The notes below the pieces were generated by a model. The model was given only the letters and a program-made list of their open reading frames with translations, made no database searches and had not been told where the DNA came from. Below, piece after piece: positions 36,604 through 44,638 of a DNA stretch of 46,686 nt. The DNA comes from Clostridia bacterium (GTDB lineage Bacteria > Bacillota > Clostridia > UBA1381): positions 1 through 46,686 of the forward strand of contig JAFRDB010000147.1 in assembly GCA_017404065.1 (NCBI GenBank). Reading direction: 5' to 3'. The stretch's first letter is position 1, and each line of letters starts with the position of its first letter. Position numbers and translations under genes: made by a program.

Positions 36604-37596
36604 ATGAATTACAAAAAATTCATAAGCAGCGTTAGTGCACTCGCTATCGCTGCAACCACATTAGCAGCCATGGCTGTTACGGCAAGCGCTACTGACTACA
36701 ATGAGAGCGTGACATTAGGAGCTAGCAACGGTTACAACATCGCAAGCTATAACAGCAGCGGTATTGCTACAGCAAAGACAGGTGTAACGTATGCTGCTCT
36801 TAGGGCAGACTTACGCGAATTGACGGATATTGCTGATGCTACATCGGTAACCGTAGAATTTGATGCGGCTACATACTCAGGCAACGTAGTTGTATTCAGC
36901 TTTGGTGATGCGGCACAAAGAACCACGATCGCGGATGGTTCCGGCAACTTTAAAACAGGCGGTCTTGCTATGTACTTTGGTTCTGTTGACGGTTCAAGCC
37001 TCAAAGCTTATGATAAAACATCAGGCCAAAGCAAGAGCCTTGGTTCCGGTTTCTTCGGAAAGATCCTTCATGCAAAGGTAAGATTTAACAAAGCCGCAGG
37101 TACGTATGACTATGAGATCAGTCAAGGCTCTAACAAGATTTCACAAACCGGTGTTGCAACGGATATAGGTAATCTTACCTATGTAGAAGCATTTACAAAA
37201 ACAGCAGGTGCTCAGATGATGTTCAATAACATCACAGTATCATACACAGTACCTGACGCTCCGGCACCGACAGAGGCACCGACAGAGGCACCGACAGAGG
37301 CACCGACAGCGGCACCGACAGCGGCACCGACAGCGGCACCGACAGCGGCACCGACATCATATTCATTTGATTTAGCAAATGCGGAAGCGGTTACAGGAAC
37401 TGACGGAAATGCTGTAGTTATTAAGAACACAGTTACCGGTATTACCGAGATCATCAAGATCACTGTAAATGCTGAAGGAAATACAAAGGAATTTACAAAC
37501 GGCGCAGATTTCGAATTTGGCACCATCAGTGGAGATGCACTGATCGGTATAGTTGTTAAGGGCGTATCGAGTGTTAACTCGATTACTATAAACTGA
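36604..37596 (+). CDS. Secreted protein with PTEA/PTAA linker, function unknown
   Basis: This 330-aa protein has a clear signal peptide (about 1-29, ending TASATDYNES). The N-terminal domain (about 30-215) looks beta-rich and may be a jelly-roll or laminin-G-like binding module (VEFDAATYSGNVVVFSFGDA; MYFGSVDGSSLKAYD). A linker of three PTEA and four PTAA units (222-249) leads to a beta-rich C-terminal domain of about 80 residues (YSFDLANAEAVTGTDGN to the end). AAAGGAGGAATTTTT precedes the ATG. No dockerin, SLH or sortase motif was seen. It is followed by a small peptide gene after 13 bases, so the two are probably cotranscribed. I do not recognise the family. Confidence 0.85.
   Translation: MNYKKFISSVSALAIAATTLAAMAVTASATDYNESVTLGASNGYNIASYNSSGIATAKTGVTYAALRADLRELTDIADATSVTVEFDAATYSGNVVVFSFGDAAQRTTIADGSGNFKTGGLAMYFGSVDGSSLKAYDKTSGQSKSLGSGFFGKILHAKVRFNKAAGTYDYEISQGSNKISQTGVATDIGNLTYVEAFTKTAGAQMMFNNITVSYTVPDAPAPTEAPTEAPTEAPTAAPTAAPTAAPTAAPTSYSFDLANAEAVTGTDGNAVVIKNTVTGITEIIKITVNAEGNTKEFTNGADFEFGTISGDALIGIVVKGVSSVNSITIN
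37267..37350 (+). repeat. 12-bp tandem repeat encoding the PTEA/PTAA linker
   Basis: Seven 12-base units lie in frame: three of CCGACAGAGGCA then four of CCGACAGCGGCA. The near-perfect identity of the units indicates recent expansion and likely length variation between strains. Confidence 0.95.
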
Positions 37597-37609
37597 TAAC
37601 AGGAGGTAG

Positions 37610-37780
37610 ATGAAAATGAAATTTGAAAATCCGATTATGAATATCTCCATGTTTGAGGTGGAGAATGTTGTAACTGTATCAGGCGACGATCCTACGGGAA
37701 CGAAGACAATCGATGAGGCAGTTCAGGAGTCATCGCAGTACGTAGAGGGCAATACTATAGTCCTTGATATGGGTGCATAA
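37610..37780 (+). CDS. Small 56-aa peptide of unknown function
   Basis: A short gene with a strong ribosome site (AGGAGGT directly upstream) lies 13 bases after the secreted-protein gene. The product begins MKMKFENPIMNISMFEVE, continues through NVVTVSGDDPTGTKT and ends TIVLDMGA. It is acidic, with no signal peptide or membrane segment. The opening (K[FY]E.P.M.[IV]..FE.E.VVT.SG) resembles short uncharacterised peptides I recall from many Clostridia. The start could also be the second Met. A terminator about 100 bases downstream would end the two-gene unit. Precursor peptide, anti-toxin-like or structural roles cannot be separated. Confidence 0.7.
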   Translation: MKMKFENPIMNISMFEVENVVTVSGDDPTGTKTIDEAVQESSQYVEGNTIVLDMGA

Positions 37781-37882
37781 GCCTGAAAAACGGAAACGTT
37801 GACAGACGCTGAAGATATTTGTATCTGAAGCGTCAGGTGAAATACAACATTATAATTTTTCTCAAAGAATCAAATATCAAGA

Positions 37883-37908
37883 CCCGTATAGAATGCTATG
37901 CGGGTTTT
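37883..37908 (+). terminator. Intrinsic terminator after the small peptide gene
   Basis: CCCGTATAG (37883-37891) pairs with CTATGCGGG (37896-37904) with one wobble, around AATG, followed by TTTTGTTTTG. Confidence 0.85.
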
Positions 37909-37914
37909 GTTTTG

Positions 37915-38008
37915 CTTTATAAGAAATTGCTCGTTTAGTGGGTTTAGGGACGGAAGCTTGATGAGCGCTGCCGGAATTGTAAGATAAATTTCAGTTTATC
38001 GGGGAGGG
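37915..38008 (+). repeat. Partial copy of the 22050-22583 element end
   Basis: This segment is homologous, in inverted orientation, to the right end of the 534-bp element (22488-22583). The AGAAATTGCTCGTT terminal core, the AGCTTGATGAGCGCTGCCG stretch and the TTTCAGTTT-TCGGGGAGGG end are all kept. The second terminus is absent, so it is a solo end or a truncated copy. Confidence 0.8.
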
Positions 38009-38062
38009 ATTAGTGGGCGGCGCAGCCTGTCCTTGTGCATTCTTTTGGCGATGCTCCGCTGT

Positions 38063-38398
38063 CCTTGCCCTGGGGGATTAGGGTGTCAAAAGGTATGTTT
38101 TTTTATGTGCTTCGTCATATTGTACAAAAAGCTATAGCTGCGGTAGCGTGAGTCCTTGCCCTGGGGCAAGGTGGGCTTTTCAAGCTTCGCTTGAAAAGGT
38201 CGGATTGGGGTTTACGACATTAGCGTATGGCTGTAAATCAGCAGTTTTAGCTATAATCTATCTCTGCCGTAGCCCCCAACCCGCCCTTCGGGCACCCTGC
38301 CCCAAGGCAGGGACAGCGGAGCATTACCACTTATTGTGCAAAAAGACTACAGTCTTTTGAAACCTGACCTTTTGACACCCTAATCCCCGAGGGCAAGG
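38063..38398. mobile_element. 336-bp MITE-like element with 32-bp terminal inverted repeats
   Basis: The ends 38063-38094 and 38367-38398 are inverted repeats matching at 31 of 32 positions (core GGATTAGGGTGTCAAAAGGT). Inside lies a 119-base segment (38178-38296) that is identical, inverted, to 46568-46686, and copies of the CCCCAAGGCAGGGACAGCGG core. No gene of any support is present. The gap 37781-38557 is otherwise a terminator, the partial element at 37915 and the promoter of the next gene. Confidence 0.75.
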
Positions 38399-38480
38399 AC
38401 AGCAGAGTAGTGCCGATGATTTGCGGCAGGAGCAGCGGGGCTTGTTAAATTTATCCACCTTTATGGGAAAATAAACAACC

Positions 38481-38510
38481 TTGTAATTTATATATTATAT
38501 ATGATATAAT
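38481..38510 (+). promoter_or_regulatory. Promoter of the metallophosphoesterase gene
   Basis: TTGTAA (38481-38486) and TATAAT (38505-38510) are 18 bases apart, 47 bases before the start codon. Confidence 0.55.
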
Positions 38511-38557
38511 AACTACATATAAATATTCGTATTTTTATTTTAAAAGGAGGTATTTTA

Positions 38558-41545
38558 ATGAAATTACGTAGGATCATTAGCATGGCAGCCGCATTCAATC
38601 TGCTCTTGACGAGTACGGCTGCGGTATCGGTCAACACGGCATTAGCCGCGACGACGAATACTGCCGATGCGTATATCGAGGACTTTGAAGGAATTGATAG
38701 CTTAAATTTCCAGAAAACCTTGCTTAACTTAAAGGACTATGGCTGGTATATGGCGGATCGGGACACGCTCTATGATAATGTCAGCGCAGTCGCGCCTTAT
38801 TCGACCTATAACTACACGCTTGCAAGAACAACAACAAAAGGCGGCGAAAAGTGTCTGCAGGTCGTTTCGGCAGGTCAAATGAGCAATGCGGATAATTCCG
38901 ATGTTCCGTACTACGGCTACGGCAAGACCTTCCCGGGCGTTGAGCCGGGCGGAGCGGCGACCGGCTGCTGGGAAATAAGCTTTGATTTTCAGCCTGCGCT
39001 GGTCAGCAATCAAACTCAGTTTGCATTCACCCTGAACACCGGTGACAGCTCGGCGACGGAAAAAACCGCGCAGCATAATATCATAGCGGGATACGGACAG
39101 AGGTTCTATCTCGGATACCGTGACTACTCTAAGCTTCAGAGCGGCGGCGTAACACAGGGCACGTTAAAGGCAAAGGATGCCGGCGGCGTGATCTGGTATA
39201 CAGTCAAAACCAAATTGAATTGCGACGCCCATTATTATTCGGTAGAGCTGTATAACAAGGAAACGGGAAAGCTTATAGCCCGCAGAAGCCCGATAAGCTT
39301 TGCCGCGGATGAGACGATCGGATTCTTAAAGTTCTCGGCGTTGGGATACAGCGCTGCGTACTATGTATATGTTGATAACGTTTCAATAGAAAAGGCAGCA
39401 GAGGACAAGACGATCTATAACGAAACCTTTGATACATTCACAGGTGACAGCTATTCTGCGGCAGTCGGTATGACGACCGGAGGCTCGGCTGAGGATGTTC
39501 AAGGCGACAGCTATTTTGAGGGCTACACACCCTGGAGATTCCATAGCAATGTAGGCAGCAGCTACAGCTTTGAGACGGATCCCGATCTTAACAGTCAGGT
39601 AGTAAGGCTCGGAGGCACAGGCTCAGGCCTTGTTTATATGCCGCCTTATGACCCGCTGCTAAGCCTCTCAACAGAGCCTTTACGCGGTATGCTCAAAACG
39701 AGCTTCAAGATAAAGCCGGAAACCGTTGTAAATGACGTTACGGTGAATACTATCGCAAGTGTAAGTGATGACATTACAAGCGATGAGTTTGCATACTTCA
39801 AAATAGTAAATAATTCAGGCTCGCCGGCAGTTATAAATAATGCCGGAGAATATGTAGACCTTGAAGCTTCTGAATGGTATAATGTTGAGCAGTCGTATGA
39901 TGTTGTGGGACATACCGTAACGACCAGGGTAGAGGATCTTGACGGGAACGAGGTCGCAAACAGAGTCATTTCAGGCAGCGCAGCACCGTTTGCCGTTAGG
40001 GGCATAATGTTCAAGGTCAACGGCGGCTCCTCCGTTTTGATGGATGATATCAAGCTGGAATACTGTCCTGTTGACGAGAAGCCCATTGATATAGGTACAG
40101 TAACCGTAAACAATGCGCCCTTGAGGTCACTTTCCGCAGTAACACCGGGTTCAACGGTAAATGTTAAGGTGAATATTGCGAACGATACGGATAAAGCTAT
40201 GCCTTATACCTTAGTACTGGCATATTATAACGGCGAAAGATTCGTTGATATGCAATCGGTAAACGGCACTGCTGCAGCGGGCTATACCGGAGCTGCCGAT
40301 AAGGCATTTACGGTGCCGTCCGGTATGGATATGGAAGCGGTAGACAAGATGTCCGTACTCCTTTGGGACGGTTTGAACACTCTGTCACCGCTTACGGATA
40401 AGAAGGATTATATAAGGAAGGATCACACCTCGGAGGAGTACAAAGACTATGTTGACTTTGTTGTCGAGGTAGAAAGCGGAAGATCTCCGGTAATACTCCA
40501 GATAACAGACCCGCAGATCATAGATTCGACTCAGGTTCGTGAGGGAGTAGCATATTCACAGCAAAAGAGAGATTTCTGGCAGCCTGCCAATATGAATAAG
40601 CTGCTGTTCAATGACCTCAGAAACCTGATAGAGGATGTTAAGCCCGACCTGATACTTGCCACAGGCGACCTGGTATACGGAGGATATGATGATCTCGGCA
40701 CATCGTTCAAGAGATTTGCCGACTTCATGGACGGATTTGATATTCCGTGGGCGCCCGTCTTCGGTAACCACGATAATGAAAGCAACATGGGCGTTGATTG
40801 GCAGTGCAGCTACCTTGAAAGCTGCGATAACTGTCTGTTCAAGCAGAGAACACTCACAGGTAACGGCAATTACAGCATAGGAATAGTTCAGGGCGGCGAG
40901 CTAAAGCGTGTTGTATTCATGCTTGACAGTAACGGCTGCGCCGTTATGAGTGATGCAAGCTTCGCGAACGGACATTCAAAGAAGGAAAAAGGATTCGGTG
41001 AAGACCAGATCGCATGGTATACCCGCGCGGCGGAGAAGATCAACGCCGATTTCCCGGGCATGAGATACACCTTTGCATTCCATATCCAGCTTGCGGCATT
41101 TGCTGATGCGTTCTACAATACATACGGCTTTGTAAACGGCGGCGAGGTGGACGAAAACAAAAACCTTGTTAACCCGCTTAACATTGACGAGCGCGAGGAC
41201 AAGAGACCGACCGACTTCGGATATATAGGCAGAAGCCTCAAGACCCCGTGGGATGAGGATCGCTCGGTATTTAACGGAATGAAGGCGCTCGGCGCGGATT
41301 CCATTCTTGTAGGACATGAGCATTGTAACAGCGCAAGCGTCGTAGATGATGGGGTACGCTTCCAGTTCGGACAGAAGATAGGCGAATATGACAGAATAAA
41401 CTTCAGAGCCGCAGACGGCAAGATCATCGGCTTTATCGCGATCGAAACATCGATGGGTACGCCTATCCTCGGCGGAACGGTCATGGAGATGAACGAAACC
41501 ACCGGCGAGATCGACAACGCTTATATCCACTATTGTGAGAAATAA
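38558..41545 (+). CDS. Secreted calcineurin-like metallophosphoesterase
   Basis: This 995-aa protein has a signal peptide (about 1-31, cleaved near ALAATTNTA). Two similar beta-sandwich regions follow (about 32-285 and 290-510), each opening with an FE/ETFD motif typical of concanavalin- or LamG-like modules. An immunoglobulin-like stretch (about 520-610) precedes the catalytic domain (about 640-995). The dinuclear-metal motifs are TDPQ (Asp651), GDLVYG (703), GNHDNE (736), the FAFHI His and GHEHCN (919). It is probably an exported phosphatase, phosphodiesterase or nucleotidase. AAAAGGAGG precedes the ATG. GH3 follows after 56 bases with no terminator. Substrate unknown; exported DNA or nucleotides and phosphorylated glycans are candidates. 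Confidence 0.92.
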   Translation: MKLRRIISMAAAFNLLLTSTAAVSVNTALAATTNTADAYIEDFEGIDSLNFQKTLLNLKDYGWYMADRDTLYDNVSAVAPYSTYNYTLARTTTKGGEKCLQVVSAGQMSNADNSDVPYYGYGKTFPGVEPGGAATGCWEISFDFQPALVSNQTQFAFTLNTGDSSATEKTAQHNIIAGYGQRFYLGYRDYSKLQSGGVTQGTLKAKDAGGVIWYTVKTKLNCDAHYYSVELYNKETGKLIARRSPISFAADETIGFLKFSALGYSAAYYVYVDNVSIEKAAEDKTIYNETFDTFTGDSYSAAVGMTTGGSAEDVQGDSYFEGYTPWRFHSNVGSSYSFETDPDLNSQVVRLGGTGSGLVYMPPYDPLLSLSTEPLRGMLKTSFKIKPETVVNDVTVNTIASVSDDITSDEFAYFKIVNNSGSPAVINNAGEYVDLEASEWYNVEQSYDVVGHTVTTRVEDLDGNEVANRVISGSAAPFAVRGIMFKVNGGSSVLMDDIKLEYCPVDEKPIDIGTVTVNNAPLRSLSAVTPGSTVNVKVNIANDTDKAMPYTLVLAYYNGERFVDMQSVNGTAAAGYTGAADKAFTVPSGMDMEAVDKMSVLLWDGLNTLSPLTDKKDYIRKDHTSEEYKDYVDFVVEVESGRSPVILQITDPQIIDSTQVREGVAYSQQKRDFWQPANMNKLLFNDLRNLIEDVKPDLILATGDLVYGGYDDLGTSFKRFADFMDGFDIPWAPVFGNHDNESNMGVDWQCSYLESCDNCLFKQRTLTGNGNYSIGIVQGGELKRVVFMLDSNGCAVMSDASFANGHSKKEKGFGEDQIAWYTRAAEKINADFPGMRYTFAFHIQLAAFADAFYNTYGFVNGGEVDENKNLVNPLNIDEREDKRPTDFGYIGRSLKTPWDEDRSVFNGMKALGADSILVGHEHCNSASVVDDGVRFQFGQKIGEYDRINFRAADGKIIGFIAIETSMGTPILGGTVMEMNETTGEIDNAYIHYCEK

Positions 41546-41601
41546 TTTGAATATACGGATATAGAAAAAACAGGATCGGAAGGAATGTTTGGGAGGTCAT
41601 T

Positions 41602-43803
41602 ATGACACTTACGGAAAAGCAGAAGGAAAAGGTAGATAGCCTGCTGAAGGAAATGACGCTTGATGAAAAGATCGGTCAGATGAATCTGGAATCCACCTCC
41701 ATTCTCGGTGCTTTCGGCATACCGCTTGCGGAGATACGCAAGATGGCAAAGGACGGACGGCTTACCCGTGAAGAGATCGAGGAAATGATGGACAACACCG
41801 ATTGTGATTATCACGAGGACGAGGTCCGCGAAGGGAGGTTGGGCGCGATCATCGCGTCCGACCCCCGAAGAGCCAACGAGACGCAGCGGATAGCCGTAGA
41901 GGAAAGCCGGCTCAAAATCCCGCTGATCTTTGGCTATGACGTTATTCACGGTATGCGGACCGTATATCCTATTGCGCTTGCTGAGGCCGGCTCCTTTGAC
42001 GATGAGCTGTTCGAGGAAACGGCGCGCATGGCGGCAAAGGAATCCAGGGCTTATGGCGTTATGTGGGATTTCGCGCCGATGATAGATGTTGCAAGGGATG
42101 CAAGATGGGGACGTGTTTCGGAGGGACCGGGCGAGGACCCGTATCTTGCAAGCCGATTTGCCGAAAGAAAGATACGCGGTCTGCAAAATGACCGTTCCGA
42201 CACGCAAAACTACGTAGCGGCATGCACAAAGCACTATGTTGCCTACGGCGCGTGCGAGGGCGGCAGAGATTATAATACCACATCGATGGCAGTTTCACAG
42301 CTCTATAATGTTTATCTTCCGCCGTTCCGCGCGGCAATGGCGGAGGGAGCGGCATCGGCTATGGCTTCCTTTAACGACCTGAACGGTGTTCCGTGTACCG
42401 CAAACAGCTATACGCTCCGCGACATTTTAAAGGACGAGCTTGCTCTTGGCGGATTTGCGGTAAGTGATGCGAACGGGATAAAGGAATGTATCGTTCATGG
42501 CTATGCCGAAGACAGCGCCGATGCGGTCATAAAGTCGGTAAACGCCGGCCTTGATATGGATATGGGTTCGCATCTTTACAGTAAGGAGCTTAAATCGGCG
42601 GTGGAAAGCGGAGCGGTTTCGCTCTCGGCGATCGATGATGCGGTGCGCCGCATACTTAGCGTAAAGGTATGGCTCGGTTTGTTCGAGCATCCATACGTGC
42701 CGGAGGAGGTTATAGAGTCTTATGAAAAAGGACTTCCGGCTGAACATATAGCGCTTGCGCGGAAGGCCGCGCAGGAATCCATTGTGCTTTTGAAAAACGA
42801 AAACTCTGTCCTCCCGCTTAATAGGACGCAGAAGATCTGTCTTGTGGGATCGCTTGCGGGCAACGCGGAGGAGATCGTCGGCTCGTGGGCGATGGGCTGG
42901 AAAAAAAGAGACTGCGTGTCTGTCCTTGACGGATTTAAAAATGCGGGCGCTAAGGTGCAATACTTCCCGTGCTGCGGTCCGGAGGGCGAGATGAACGAGG
43001 ATGAATTATCCTCCGCTCTTGAATACGGTGATGTTATCGTTGCCGTTGTGGGAGAAACCAGGGATATGTCCGGCGAGGCATCCTCAAAGGCGGATATCAC
43101 ACTGCCGGGCAGGCAAAGGGAGATGCTCGAAAGGCTTCTTGAGACCGGCAAGCCGGTTGTAGCCGTTCTGATGAACGGCAGGCCGCTTGCGCTGAAATGG
43201 GAAAGCGAAAAAATACCGGCTATCGTTGAGGCATGGCAGCTCGGAATACAAATGGGTAACGCCGTGGCGGATGTCCTGCTCGGCGATGTTGCCCCGAGCG
43301 GAAGGCTGGCATCGTCATTCCCGATGGTGAACGGTCAGTGTCCGGTATATTACAACCATCCGAACACCGGCAGACCGGCGGGCATGAGCAGGTTTTCATC
43401 GAAGTATATCGATGAGGAGACCTTTATCCTGTATCCGTTTGGCTACGGGCTAAGCTACACCGAGTTTAAATATTCCGATTTATGTGTTGACGAAAAGGCA
43501 GATCAGCTTGAGATGTCGGTCATGCTCAAAAATATCGGCAGCGCCAACGGAACTGAGGTCGCGCAGCTCTATATCCGGGATGTGGCGGCAAGCCTTGTCC
43601 GTCCGGTGAAGGAGCTGAAAGGCTATAAGCGGATCACCCTGAAGGCGGGAGAAGAGAAAAAGGTAAGTTTCTCTCTCAAAAAGCAGGATATGGGCTTTTA
43701 CGATAACAACGGAAAGTATGTATTGGAGGATGGGCTGTTTCGCATATTTGTCGGCGGCAACTCAAGGGATACTCTGATGCAGGAGATAACGGTAGAGTTT
43801 TAA
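41602..43803 (+). CDS. GH3 family beta-glycosidase (beta-glucosidase-like), cytoplasmic
   Basis: This 733-aa protein has the three-domain GH3 layout: a TIM barrel (MTLDEKIGQMNLE; MWDFAPMIDVARDARWGRVSEG; KHYVAYG), a sandwich domain and a C-terminal fibronectin-III-like domain (ELKGYKRITLKAGE). The nucleophile is Asp289 in AVSDANG, where most relatives have SDW. The likely acid/base Glu lies in DMSGEASSKADITLPG. No signal peptide is present, so it works on imported oligosaccharides. GGGAGGTCATT lies before the ATG. It is probably cotranscribed with the metallophosphoesterase. Beta-glucosidase or beta-xylosidase activity cannot be told apart by eye. Confidence 0.94.
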   Translation: MTLTEKQKEKVDSLLKEMTLDEKIGQMNLESTSILGAFGIPLAEIRKMAKDGRLTREEIEEMMDNTDCDYHEDEVREGRLGAIIASDPRRANETQRIAVEESRLKIPLIFGYDVIHGMRTVYPIALAEAGSFDDELFEETARMAAKESRAYGVMWDFAPMIDVARDARWGRVSEGPGEDPYLASRFAERKIRGLQNDRSDTQNYVAACTKHYVAYGACEGGRDYNTTSMAVSQLYNVYLPPFRAAMAEGAASAMASFNDLNGVPCTANSYTLRDILKDELALGGFAVSDANGIKECIVHGYAEDSADAVIKSVNAGLDMDMGSHLYSKELKSAVESGAVSLSAIDDAVRRILSVKVWLGLFEHPYVPEEVIESYEKGLPAEHIALARKAAQESIVLLKNENSVLPLNRTQKICLVGSLAGNAEEIVGSWAMGWKKRDCVSVLDGFKNAGAKVQYFPCCGPEGEMNEDELSSALEYGDVIVAVVGETRDMSGEASSKADITLPGRQREMLERLLETGKPVVAVLMNGRPLALKWESEKIPAIVEAWQLGIQMGNAVADVLLGDVAPSGRLASSFPMVNGQCPVYYNHPNTGRPAGMSRFSSKYIDEETFILYPFGYGLSYTEFKYSDLCVDEKADQLEMSVMLKNIGSANGTEVAQLYIRDVAASLVRPVKELKGYKRITLKAGEEKKVSFSLKKQDMGFYDNNGKYVLEDGLFRIFVGGNSRDTLMQEITVEF

Positions 43804-44200
43804 GTAACCGGGGATGTAAAAAAAGTCCAGACCGCAAAAAGGTGAAGAAAATAATCAATAATAAAGCTAAAAGCGTGGATTTCGATTTTCAAAGAAGAAA
43901 AAACTCATTTTTATTCGTTTTTTCTGATAAACAAACACCTTTTTGCTACGAACGAAACTCACCGTGTACCCGAAAGAAGTCGGGCGGCGCTTGCGCCGGA
44001 TTTGCAAAGCAAATCTACTGACAATGACGTACCAACGTACGCCTTCGGGTTCTCAAAGCTACGCTTTGATTCGTTTCGTCCGTTCTGAATCTTTTTTTCC
44101 TATCCCCTAAACGCAGGGGGTGTAAAAAAACCGAGTTTTTTTACACCCCCACTCCCGTTGTATTATATTAAGTTATTTTTTTTTGTTTTTTTTTGTTGGA
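43804..44200. repeat. Fold-back non-coding block after the GH3 gene
   Basis: No gene is visible. Inverted arms GCAAAAAGGTG (43834-43844) and CACCTTTTTGC (43936-43946) enclose A/T-rich DNA, including an AGAAAAAAC/GTTTTTTCT hairpin. Then come short hairpins (GGCGCTTGCGCC, GATTTGCAAAGCAAATC, TCAAAGCTACGCTTTGA) and distant pairing of ACCCGAAAG with CTTCGGGT. The 15-mer GTACCAACGTACGCC here (about 44030-44045) recurs in the next block (about 44439-44453). Confidence 0.6.
44116..44150. terminator. Strong hairpin, likely terminator
   Basis: Perfect 16-base arms, GGGGGTGTAAAAAAAC (44116-44131) and GTTTTTTTACACCCCC (44135-44150), enclose CGA. The core is a relative of the hairpins at 3257 and 22587. 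No T-run follows the stem, so efficiency is uncertain. Confidence 0.65.
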
Positions 44201-44272
44201 AAAATTATCATCTAAAAAGAAAAGATAATCATATTTTAAATCATTCGTAAAAATGATAAAATCAATATAGGC

Positions 44273-44552
44273 AGGTGTACGCTTGGCGTACACCTCAGAC
44301 TGTCGACAAATCGGTCAGACCGCGCAAAAGCATATTTATAATATCTGACAAATAAAACATCATATTAGCATATATTAACGCTGCTGTTCCATAACAAAGC
44401 AGCGGCGTTATGCGCTTTTTGTGAAAATAAACTCTACCGTACCAACGTACGCCGACGAGTTCATTTTCGCAAAATCTGTCTCGATTTTCGGCAGTCTGCC
44501 AGCGTGCAGACAGTTTTGTCTACACGCTGAGGTGTACGCTTGGCGTACACCT
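44273..44552. mobile_element. 280-bp block bounded by identical 23-bp palindromes
   Basis: The same palindrome, arms AGGTGTACGC and GCGTACACCT around TTG, stands at 44273-44295 and 44530-44552. The enclosed DNA has no gene; it holds a hairpin (AACGCTGCTG with GCAGCGGCGTT, about 44370-44407) followed by CTTTTT, and inner inverted pieces CAGACTGTC and GCAGACAGT near the ends. It may be a miniature element or a pair of protein-binding sites upstream of the rhamnosidase. Confidence 0.55.
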
Positions 44553-44638
44553 TATCTTTAGTACAGAAAAACGGCTATAGAGGAAGAAGTTATCGCAACA
44601 TGAGGGCGGTTTTGAGAAAGGAGTTCGTGATTATAAAC

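Noticed and set aside
41530-42234. 234-aa minus-strand open frame opposite GH3
   Set aside because: No ribosome site or family resemblance; GH3 motifs on the other strand explain the open frame.
44540-44638. TTG start for the rhamnosidase at 44540
   Set aside because: It falls inside the 23-base palindrome and has no ribosome site; later starts fit the family better.
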